A stretch of DNA of 49,064 nt from Acidobacteriota bacterium. Its GTDB lineage: Bacteria; Acidobacteriota; Terriglobia; Terriglobales; Acidobacteriaceae. The notes below the pieces were generated by a model. It did no database searches. It saw nothing but the letters and a program-made list of their open reading frames with translations, and was not told the DNA's origin. Below are positions 7,511-15,159 of this stretch, in pieces. The DNA is taken from NCBI GenBank assembly GCA_031296105.1, contig JARLGJ010000040.1, positions 1 to 49,064 on the forward strand, read 5' to 3'. The position numbers and the translations under genes were made by a program. Each line of letters opens with the position of its first letter. Within the stretch, counting starts at the first letter, position 1.

Positions 7511-9718
7511 ATGGGTGTCACGAAGCAGGGAGATTCCACGACCGGAGGCGGCTCCGCACTCCACATGCAGAGGAGCGCCGGTGTGGGTGACCCTGAACTT
7601 TCCTTCGACGAGGTAATCCGCGTGGTTCTCAAGCGCCGCTGGCTCATTCTGGGCACGGTACTGGTGTTCTTCGGCCTGGTAGCCCTGTACACGTTCAGCA
7701 AAGCTCCGGTGTATGAAAGCGCGGTGCAATTGCAGATTGACCCGACGCGCTCCAGCAGCCTGGGGCTGGACGATCTGCTGGAACAGAAGATGGGCACGTC
7801 GGACGGCGGCAGCCAGTTGCAGACGGAGGTGAAGATCATCTCCAGCGACACCGTTGCGTTGCGCGTGATCGACTCACTGGGACTGGCGCAGCAGGCGGGG
7901 TTCGTAGGCCAGAACGCCAAGCATCTGCCGCGCGATCCGATGCTGATGAGCGCCGCGGACCGGCAGGCCATGCTGGACCGCTACCGCGCGGCGCTGAAGG
8001 TGGCCGTGGTGCCGGGCTCGCAGATTGTTTCCGTGAGCTTCCGCAGCACCGATCCGAAGCTGGCGACCGACGTGGCCAACGCGGTGGTTGAGAAGTATAT
8101 GGAGCGCAACCTGGAGACGCGCTACCAGGGCACGTTGCAGGTTTCCAACTGGCTGTCGCGGCAGATGACGGACCTGGAGACGCACTCCACCGAAGCGCAG
8201 GAAAAGCTGGCGGAATTCCAGAAGAAAAACGACCTGCTGGGCGCCGACGAAAACGACAACATTGTGATGGACCGGCTGAAGCTGCTGAATCAGCAACTGA
8301 GCGAAGCCGAGGCCGAGCGCATAGCCAAAGAGGCGCGCTACCGCATGGCGGCGACCGGCAATCCGGAGTTCATTGCCACCGTGGTGCCGACGCTGCAAAC
8401 GCTGCGCACGCAGGAAGCCGACCTGAAGGCGAAGATCGCGCAACTGAGTTCGAAGTACGGCACGGGCTATCCGCCGCTGCGCGAGGCGCAGGCGCAACTG
8501 AAGCAACTGCAGGTCAGCATCAATTCGGAAATTGCCAATGTCGGCAAGCGCCTGGAAGACGAATACAAAACTGCGCAAAAGACCGAAGACTCGCTGCGCG
8601 GCGAGTTCGAACGGCAGAAGAGCGATGCCTACAAGCTGAACGAGCACGCCGCCGAATACGCGGTGCTGAAGCACGACGCGGAAAGCGGACGCGAGTTGCG
8701 CGACACGCTGCAATTGAAGCTGCGCACGGCCGGCGTGACGGCCGGGTTGAATTCCACTTACGTGAGCGTGGTCGATCCGGCGATGCTGCCCGCGGTGCCG
8801 GTGACGCCGCGGAAGAAACTGAACCTGGCGGTGGGACTGCTGGGCGGAATTTTTCTGGGACTGCTGCTGGCCTTCCTGCTGGAAGCGATCGATGACACGG
8901 TGAGCAACTCCGACGAGCTGGAGCGCATTTCCGGACTTCCCGTGCTGAGTTCGATTCCCGAAGAAATCCGGACGGTGGCCAAGGGCGCAGCTCCGGGCGC
9001 GGCCCGCAACAAACTTTTCCTGCTCGACAATCCGCTGTCAAGCGCCGCCGAAGCGCTGCGCGGATTGCGCACGGCGCTGCTGCTCTCGACGGCGGACGGC
9101 GCCCCGAAATTGATTTCCGTGGCGAGCGCGCTGCCCGGCGAAGGCAAGACGACCGTGGCGGTGAACCTGGCCATTGCCTTTGCGCAGCGCGGCGAAAACG
9201 TGCTGCTGATGGATACCGATCTGCGGCGCTCGGCGGCGCACCTCAACTTTGGAGTGCCCCTGTCGCGCTACGGAGTCAGCACGGTGTTGACCCAGGGCCT
9301 TGACGAGCGCGCCTTCCAGCATCCGGTGGAATCGCTGCCCAACCTGACGCTGCTGGCCGCCGGCCCGCATCCGCCCAATCCCTCGGAGCTGCTGGGGTCG
9401 AAGCGCATGACGGAGATGCTGCACGAGCTGGCGGGACGCTATGACCGCATCGTGATCGATAACCCTCCGGTGATCTCCGTGAACGATGCGCTGATTCTGG
9501 CCAACCAGACGGACGCGACGCTGCTGGTAGTGCGCGCGCGGACAAGCCGGCGGCGAGCCGTTCTGCGGGCGCGCGATCTGCTGTTGCGCAGCGGCGCCAA
9601 ACTTACGGGACTGGTGTTCAACGGTGTGGATATGCGGCTGGAAAATTATCTTTACACGCATGGCAGCTATTACGGCAAATCCACGCATGAGTACTATGGC
9701 CGCGAGGACAAGGAGTAA
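7511..9718 (+). CDS. Polysaccharide chain-length regulator fused to tyrosine autokinase (Wzz/BY-kinase, GumC/Wzc type)
   Basis: The 735-residue protein has a Wzz-type N-terminal domain with a membrane segment (about 44-62), a long coiled-coil periplasmic region (about 210-400) and a second membrane segment (about 437-457). A cytoplasmic BY-kinase domain follows: Walker A LPGEGKTT with K546, Walker A' VLLMDTDLRR with D568, and Walker B RIVID with D650. The tail carries a tyrosine cluster (Y713, Y715, Y720, Y721, Y728, Y729), the usual autophosphorylation site. Such proteins control polymer length and couple polymerisation to export, with activity cycling by phosphorylation of the tail. It is the first gene of the operon; the next start is one base after its stop. 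Confidence 0.95.
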   Translation: MGVTKQGDSTTGGGSALHMQRSAGVGDPELSFDEVIRVVLKRRWLILGTVLVFFGLVALYTFSKAPVYESAVQLQIDPTRSSSLGLDDLLEQKMGTSDGGSQLQTEVKIISSDTVALRVIDSLGLAQQAGFVGQNAKHLPRDPMLMSAADRQAMLDRYRAALKVAVVPGSQIVSVSFRSTDPKLATDVANAVVEKYMERNLETRYQGTLQVSNWLSRQMTDLETHSTEAQEKLAEFQKKNDLLGADENDNIVMDRLKLLNQQLSEAEAERIAKEARYRMAATGNPEFIATVVPTLQTLRTQEADLKAKIAQLSSKYGTGYPPLREAQAQLKQLQVSINSEIANVGKRLEDEYKTAQKTEDSLRGEFERQKSDAYKLNEHAAEYAVLKHDAESGRELRDTLQLKLRTAGVTAGLNSTYVSVVDPAMLPAVPVTPRKKLNLAVGLLGGIFLGLLLAFLLEAIDDTVSNSDELERISGLPVLSSIPEEIRTVAKGAAPGAARNKLFLLDNPLSSAAEALRGLRTALLLSTADGAPKLISVASALPGEGKTTVAVNLAIAFAQRGENVLLMDTDLRRSAAHLNFGVPLSRYGVSTVLTQGLDERAFQHPVESLPNLTLLAAGPHPPNPSELLGSKRMTEMLHELAGRYDRIVIDNPPVISVNDALILANQTDATLLVVRARTSRRRAVLRARDLLLRSGAKLTGLVFNGVDMRLENYLYTHGSYYGKSTHEYYGREDKE

Positions 9719-9719
9719 T

Positions 9720-10682
9720 ATGCGCCCAACGAATCTGCACCGGCCCTGTTTCTCCACCCGCATTACGCGTGGCGCGCGCGCGGCCGCCCTGCTGCTGGCC
9801 TTCGCGCTGGGCGTTTCCTCTACGCGGCCCATGCAGGCGCAGGCCGCTGCACCGCCGGCCAGCCAGGCAGAGGAGTTGCGCGTTGCCGCCGGCGACCTGA
9901 TCGAACTGACGATGTTCGACACGCCGGAGTTCTCCGGACGTTTGCGCGTAAGCGAGGACGGCAACGTACTGATCCCCGTGGCCGGCAAGGTAAAGCTCGC
10001 CGGATTGACGGCCAACGAAGCGGCGCGCGCGATTGAAGCACACTTCCGCGACCTGGATATTTTGAACGATCCGCACGCCAGCGTCTTTGTGGCGGAGTAC
10101 GCGACGCAGGGCGTGACTGTGACCGGCGAAGTGCGCAACCCGGGAATTTATCCGATGCTAGGCAAGCACTCATTGCAGGAACTGATCTCAGCGGCGGGCG
10201 GATTGTCCTCGGCGGCGGGCAGCGTGGTGCAGTTGACGCATCGCAGCGCCCCGGAGCATCCGCTGGTGGTGGCCATCGACCGCAGCGGCGCGCCAATTGC
10301 TCCCGTGCAACTGCTGCCCGGCGACACCATCTCGGTATCGCGCTCGGGAGTGGTGTACATCGTGGGCGACGTGGGCAAGGCCGGCGGCTTTTTGATTGAA
10401 GGCAATCAGCGGCTGACCGCGCTGCAGGCGCTGGCCCTGGCGCAGGGCGCTAACCGCACGGCCTCGGAGAACAAGACGCGGCTGCTCCGCCGCACCCCGG
10501 GAGGCCGCACGGAAACCCCTGTGCCACTGAAGAAGATTGTGCAAGGCAAGGCGGTGGATCCGGAGCTGGAAGACGGAGACATCCTTTACGTGCCCAGCAG
10601 CGGCCGCAAGAACGCGCTGGCCAAGGGCACCGAAGCGGCAATTGCCGTTACCAGCGGCCTGATCATCTACGGAAGGCTCTGA
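9720..10682 (+). CDS. Polysaccharide export outer-membrane protein (Wza type, SLBB domains)
   Basis: The start is set at ATG 9720, one base after the autokinase stop; the open frame extends upstream only inside that gene. The 320-residue product has a signal peptide (hydrophobic stretch about 18-33), a Poly_export domain (about 52-128, beginning LRVAAGDLIELTMFD) and two SLBB-like domains (about 131-185 and 213-265). It ends in a short hydrophobic segment, TEAAIAVTSGLIIYGRL, comparable to the C-terminal helix that forms the Wza outer-membrane pore. No lipobox cysteine is obvious. It would form the exit channel for the polymer made by this operon. The stop TGA shares one base with the next ATG. 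Confidence 0.92.
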   Translation: MRPTNLHRPCFSTRITRGARAAALLLAFALGVSSTRPMQAQAAAPPASQAEELRVAAGDLIELTMFDTPEFSGRLRVSEDGNVLIPVAGKVKLAGLTANEAARAIEAHFRDLDILNDPHASVFVAEYATQGVTVTGEVRNPGIYPMLGKHSLQELISAAGGLSSAAGSVVQLTHRSAPEHPLVVAIDRSGAPIAPVQLLPGDTISVSRSGVVYIVGDVGKAGGFLIEGNQRLTALQALALAQGANRTASENKTRLLRRTPGGRTETPVPLKKIVQGKAVDPELEDGDILYVPSSGRKNALAKGTEAAIAVTSGLIIYGRL

Positions 10683-12100
10683 TGGCAGCCACGCCCGACA
10701 AAGCCTTCTCCGGCGCGGGCGGCAGCGCGGAGAACGGCAACGGCAGCGCGGAAGAGCGGGCGAAGATGCGTCATAAACGCATTGCCTTTTCCACGGTCAC
10801 GGCCGGCGCCACCAAGCTTACATCGATCCTCACAATCTTTATCACCGCGCCGCTCTGCTACCGCTACCTGGGGGCAGAGCGCTACGGCATGTGGATGGCG
10901 ATTGTGTCGCTGGTGACCATGCTGTGCTTTGCGGACCTTGGCATTGGCAACGGGTTGCTGACGCTGATCTCGGAAGCCGATGGCAAGGACGATCCGCGCC
11001 TGGTGCGGCGTTATGTGAGCAGCGCCGTGTTCCTGCTGAGCGCTCTGGCTGTACTGCTGGTTGCGGCCGCGGGCGCGTTTTACCCGCTGATTCCCTGGCA
11101 CCGTTTGTTTTCCGTGACGACGGCGCAGGCGGCGCGGGAATCGGGGCCGAGCTTCCTGGCGCTGATCTTCTGTCTCGCCATCAGCATGCCGCTGGGCGTG
11201 ACGCAGCGCATCCACGCCGGCTACCAGGAGGGATACGTCTCCAGTTTGTGGAACGCGCTGGGCAACCTGCTGTCGCTGGGGCTGGTCATTGCGTCCATCT
11301 TTTTCCACTTGAGTTTGCCGTGGTTGGTGCTAGGCGTGGCCGGCGGGCCGGCGCTGGCGCTGCTGCTGAACACCGTGTGGCTATTTGGCTGGAACAAGCC
11401 GTGGCTGATGCCCTCGGTGGCGGAGATACGCCGCGACATTTGCTGGAAGGTGCTGCACATGGGACTTCTGTTCTTTGTGCTGCAGAGCGCGCTGGCCATT
11501 GGCTTCTCCTCAGACAGCCTGGTGATTGCGCGCATTCTCGGCGCAGAGAAGGTGGCGGACTACTCGGTGACGGCACGTTTGTTTACGGTGCTGCCGGTGC
11601 TGATGAACGTGGCCCTGATTCCTTTGTGGCCGGCCTACGGCGAGGCCTTTGCGCGCGGCGATGTGATGTGGCTGAAGAAGACGCTGGTGCGCTCGCTGCG
11701 CTGGACCGTGGCCGCCGCGCTGCTGATCAATACCGTCCTGGTGGTGGCCGCGCACTGGATACTGCGGCTGTGGATTGGGCCACAGGTGCAGGCCTCCCAT
11801 GAATTGCTGCTGGGGCTATGGCTCTCGCAGACACTGGCGGCCGTCTTTACTCCGCTCTCGATTTTCTTGAATGGACTGAAGGTGCTGCGCTTCCAGGCTG
11901 TTTGCTTTTCGCTGATGGCGGCCCTGAATATTTGCGCCTCGATTTTCCTGACCCGTAGAATTGGCGTCAGCGGCGTGGTGTACGGCAGCGTGATAGCACA
12001 GTTGCTGTGCTTGATTCTGCCAACGGCGATTTATGTTCCGCGCCTGCTGCGCAGGCTGGAGCGTCCGGCGCCGCAGCTCGAGTCGATGGAGTCTCTATGA
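10682..12100 (+). CDS. Wzx-type polysaccharide flippase (MOP superfamily)
   Basis: The 472-residue protein begins with a polar stretch of about 35 residues and then has 12 or more membrane helices, in the pattern of O-antigen/EPS flippases of the MOP superfamily (segment AGATKLTSILTIFITAPLCY, then LGAERYGMWMAI). It should move undecaprenyl-diphosphate-linked repeat units to the outer face of the inner membrane. The start overlaps the previous stop (TGATG) and its own stop overlaps the next start (ATGA), so translation is coupled on both sides. Confidence 0.9.
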   Translation: MAATPDKAFSGAGGSAENGNGSAEERAKMRHKRIAFSTVTAGATKLTSILTIFITAPLCYRYLGAERYGMWMAIVSLVTMLCFADLGIGNGLLTLISEADGKDDPRLVRRYVSSAVFLLSALAVLLVAAAGAFYPLIPWHRLFSVTTAQAARESGPSFLALIFCLAISMPLGVTQRIHAGYQEGYVSSLWNALGNLLSLGLVIASIFFHLSLPWLVLGVAGGPALALLLNTVWLFGWNKPWLMPSVAEIRRDICWKVLHMGLLFFVLQSALAIGFSSDSLVIARILGAEKVADYSVTARLFTVLPVLMNVALIPLWPAYGEAFARGDVMWLKKTLVRSLRWTVAAALLINTVLVVAAHWILRLWIGPQVQASHELLLGLWLSQTLAAVFTPLSIFLNGLKVLRFQAVCFSLMAALNICASIFLTRRIGVSGVVYGSVIAQLLCLILPTAIYVPRLLRRLERPAPQLESMESL

Positions 12101-13407
12101 TGCCCGGCGTCGGCACGCTTGTGGAAGCGAAGTGGAACGAATGCGCCTCCGCGTGGCACGCCCAATCGTTGCGCGAGCGATGGTCGCTGGGCGATCTCTT
12201 CATTCTGCTGGTTCCCGCCGCGCAATTTATTCAGGTGCAGGCAGTGGGCACACTCTTCGGCACGGACCTGCTGCTGCTGGCGGTGCTTCCCTTCCTGCTG
12301 GCGCGCGGAGCACCACGCCTGGCGCGGCGGCAGGTTCTTCTTTTGCTGCTGCTCGCAGCGTTCTGGCTGGCGGGGCAGGTTGTGACCGATCTGTACCGGG
12401 AGACGACGGCGGCGGATTATCTGCGCGGCTGGAGCAAGATCGCTCTGACGATCACTCATCTCGCCGCCATCTACATTCTTCTGCGCGACTCGCTGCGCCG
12501 CTTCTTTTTGTACGGCATTGGACTGTGCGCGGGACAACTGCTGACCATTGTGTATTCGCCAAACGACTACTTTGCCGGGGGCTCGCACTGGAAGTTCGGA
12601 TACGGTCTCCCGGTAACGCTGGGTTTGACGCTGCTCTCCGCCTGGTGGCTGCGCAAGCGCCGTGGCAGCGCCCTGATGCTGGGCCTTTCCCTCGTGCTCT
12701 CGGTGGTCAACCTGACGCAGGATTTTCGCAGCCTTGGCCTAATCAGCGCCGGAGCTGGACTGTACACGTTCTTTATCACGCGCCCCACCCGCTCCCGCTC
12801 GCGCAAGCTGCGCATGGTGCTGGCCGGCATCACAATTGTGGCCGCGGCGCTGGCTTTTGAATCGGTTTATATCTACGCCGCGAGCAATGGCCTGCTAGGT
12901 GCCTCGGCGCAGCATCGCCTGGAGCTTTCGGAGGGCTCCGGCGGAATGCTTCTTGGAGGCCGCGGAGAGATTCTGGCCTCTGCCCAGGCGATTCTCGACT
13001 CGCCGCTCCTCGGACACGGCTCCTGGGCAAAAGATCCGAAGTACTTTGCGCTGATGCTCGAGCGCCGCCGGGAATTGAATTACAAAAACGACCGCTATAC
13101 CACGGAGGCGATCATTCCCTCTCACTCCTACATCTTTGGCGCCTGGGTAGAGTCCGGCGTGACTGGCGCGATCTTCTGGATGTGGGTCTTCGGGCTGACC
13201 GTGCACACGTTATGGAAATCACAGGGCAACGAGCCGCTTTTTCCGTTCTTTGCCTTGATCCTTACCCTGCTGTTGTGGAACATTCTATTTTCTCCATATG
13301 GCGCCGATCAGCGCTTTGTTGCAACTTACTACATCGCCGCCATGCTGATGTTCCGCTCTTATACTCTCTACCCTGGCAGCGGCGAGAATGGGACCCTTAC
13401 CCGATGA
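12097..13407 (+). CDS. O-antigen ligase/polymerase-like membrane protein (Wzy/WaaL type)
   Basis: The start is ATG 12097, inside the ATGA overlap with the flippase; the frame is open further upstream only within that gene. The 436-residue product has around ten membrane segments and a large periplasmic loop before the last helices (about 265-350, containing GRGEILASAQAILDSPLLGHG). The GR...SPLLGHG loop is typical of the O-antigen ligase (PF04932) family, which includes Wzy polymerases and WaaL ligases. In this operon, between flippase and glycosyltransferase, polymerase is the more likely role; sequence alone does not separate the two. Confidence 0.85.
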   Translation: MMPGVGTLVEAKWNECASAWHAQSLRERWSLGDLFILLVPAAQFIQVQAVGTLFGTDLLLLAVLPFLLARGAPRLARRQVLLLLLLAAFWLAGQVVTDLYRETTAADYLRGWSKIALTITHLAAIYILLRDSLRRFFLYGIGLCAGQLLTIVYSPNDYFAGGSHWKFGYGLPVTLGLTLLSAWWLRKRRGSALMLGLSLVLSVVNLTQDFRSLGLISAGAGLYTFFITRPTRSRSRKLRMVLAGITIVAAALAFESVYIYAASNGLLGASAQHRLELSEGSGGMLLGGRGEILASAQAILDSPLLGHGSWAKDPKYFALMLERRRELNYKNDRYTTEAIIPSHSYIFGAWVESGVTGAIFWMWVFGLTVHTLWKSQGNEPLFPFFALILTLLLWNILFSPYGADQRFVATYYIAAMLMFRSYTLYPGSGENGTLTR

Positions 13408-14204
13408 AAGTTTCCATCGTCACCATCTCCTTTAACCAGGTTGGATTTCTCAACCACGCAATCCGTTCGGTGCTGGAGCAGGACTACCCGGAGATCGAGT
13501 ACATTGTCGTCGATCCCGGATCGACCGACGGCAGCCGCGCGCTGATTGCCGGCTACGCCGATCAGGTGCGCACCGTTCTGAAACCAGACCAAGGCCCGGC
13601 CGACGGCTTGAATCGCGGCTTTGCGCTCGCCACCGGAGACATCTTTGCCTTCCTCAACTCGGACGACATTCTGCTGCCGGGCGCGGTGCGCCGCGCGGTA
13701 GAGCACCTGAAAAGCGGCGGCTGCGACGTGGTCTCCGGCCACGCGCTGGTGATTGACGCAGAAGGCAAGACGCTGCGCAAGGTCTTCTCCGAACCTTACT
13801 CGCTTAAGCGTTATGCGTATGGCACGTCGATTCTCATTCAGCCCTCCACGTTCTTTACCCGCGAGATCTTTGAGAAGAGCGGCGGCTTCAACGTGAATAA
13901 CCGGGCCACCTGGGATGGCGAGCTCTTTATGGAGATGGCATTGAAGGGCGCGCGCTTTCAGTTGGCCGACGAGGTGTGGAGTGGGTTCCGGTTACACGAC
14001 ACGAGCATAACGGGCACGGGAAAACTGGACGGCTACATCCTTGGGTTTCATAAAGAGGCGTTCCGCCGCATCATGGGGCGCGAAGAAAAGGGCCGGGACA
14101 AGCTGCTGAAATATTGGTTCCGGCTTGAGCGCTGGTTAAGGAATCCGCGCAGTTTTTGGGAGCGGATGCTCCGCGGCCCCATGCATCGCAGGTTCGAAGA
14201 ATAA
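13404..14204 (+). CDS. Family 2 glycosyltransferase
   Basis: The start ATG 13404 overlaps the previous stop (ATGA). The 266-residue protein is a single-domain GT-A enzyme: MKVSIVTISFNQ at the start, VVDPGSTDG (35-43) and the metal/nucleotide site NSDD (85-88). No membrane segment is evident, so it should add a sugar to the lipid-linked repeat unit at the cytoplasmic face. It is the last gene of the five-gene operon, and the only glycosyltransferase in it; other sugars must come from enzymes encoded elsewhere (for example 17572, 33676). Confidence 0.93.
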   Translation: MKVSIVTISFNQVGFLNHAIRSVLEQDYPEIEYIVVDPGSTDGSRALIAGYADQVRTVLKPDQGPADGLNRGFALATGDIFAFLNSDDILLPGAVRRAVEHLKSGGCDVVSGHALVIDAEGKTLRKVFSEPYSLKRYAYGTSILIQPSTFFTREIFEKSGGFNVNNRATWDGELFMEMALKGARFQLADEVWSGFRLHDTSITGTGKLDGYILGFHKEAFRRIMGREEKGRDKLLKYWFRLERWLRNPRSFWERMLRGPMHRRFEE

Positions 14205-14226
14205 CCAATCTCTTCTTGCTGCCTAC

Positions 14227-14255
14227 CGCGCGCCCGGTCAAGCCGCTGGCGCGCG
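14227..14255. terminator. G+C-rich hairpin after the exopolysaccharide operon
   Basis: CGCGCGCC (14227-14234) pairs with GGCGCGCG (14248-14255). There is no T-run, so it is not a classical intrinsic terminator. It lies between the convergent operon end and the minus-strand gene at 14313. Confidence 0.3.
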
Positions 14256-14312
14256 AAACCGCGTACTTCCAGCGTGCCTCGGGACACGTGCACTAAACCT
14301 TCGTAGAAAAGC

Positions 14313-15041
14313 TCAGTGGCGCGGGTTCTTTTGCGCCTGGAGCACGCGGCAGAGTTCGTCATCCGGCTTGCAGGGCTTCTGCGCGTTCTTCTTGCTCTTA
14401 CTCGTACTGGAATGCCGGTGCCTTACCACGGCCGCCGCATGGTGCTTTTGCGCGGGAGGCGCGGGTGCAGCATAGGCCTGCGCGCGCGGCGCGGCGGAAG
14501 CATCCGCGTCCTTGCCTTGCGGCGCCGTTGGCTTGCGGAATGAAGTAGCCGGTTGCGTATGTTTGGCTCCAAAACCGGCGGCTGCGCTTTGCGTGCCCGG
14601 CGCGGGTTTGGCCGTCCAATCGGCGGTTGCAGCGGGCGGCGAAGGCGAAGGCTTTTGCAACGAAGGCGCTTCCAACTCAACTTTATCCAGCGCAGCTTTA
14701 TCGAGCGCGCTCTTCTGCAGAGAATCTTTCTGCAGGGACTTCTTTTGCAGAGTTGTCTTCTCCGACGGCGCACGCGGCGCAGACGAAGCCGGCACGGCAA
14801 CCTCACCCGAATCGTCGATGCGGCGGTCATCGCGTCCGCCCGGCGCGGCATCCACGTTGCGGTCGAGAGCGCGCCCGGCATCGGCATCCACGCGCGGCGA
14901 GGAAGATTGCGCCGAACACACCACACTCAGCGCGCTGCAAAGCGCCAGGGACGCCATCCAACGCCGCCCGGCATACTTCGTCGCTGCCATGCTGAAGAGC
15001 TTCATGAGAGATTTCCATTTTAGCATTGCACGGCCCGCCAT
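14313..15041 (-). CDS. Exported hypothetical protein with leucine pentads
   Basis: I do not recognise the family. The 242-residue product has a long basic N-region and a hydrophobic core (about 29-42), with likely cleavage after CSA at about residue 44. The mature part is low-complexity and rich in Ala, Pro, Ser and Lys. Residues 96-130 form seven five-residue units with Leu at position three (TTLQK, KSLQK, DSLQK, SALDK, AALDK, VELEA, PSLQK). The C-terminus is basic with a short CKPDDELC motif. A GGAG eight bases before the ATG supports the start at 15041. It lies between the EPS operon and the secreted beta-helix gene and is transcribed away from the latter. Confidence 0.7.
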   Translation of the reverse strand: MAGRAMLKWKSLMKLFSMAATKYAGRRWMASLALCSALSVVCSAQSSSPRVDADAGRALDRNVDAAPGGRDDRRIDDSGEVAVPASSAPRAPSEKTTLQKKSLQKDSLQKSALDKAALDKVELEAPSLQKPSPSPPAATADWTAKPAPGTQSAAAGFGAKHTQPATSFRKPTAPQGKDADASAAPRAQAYAAPAPPAQKHHAAAVVRHRHSSTSKSKKNAQKPCKPDDELCRVLQAQKNPRH

Positions 15042-15159
15042 TCCGGACTCTCCGTCGCGCGAGGCTTCTCTTAGAGCGTCTTAAAATTTATGGTGCGCGG
15101 GTTGCACATCTCTCCGGCACGGCCATTCTTGCGGCCGATTCATGCCGGAGGTCTATTCC

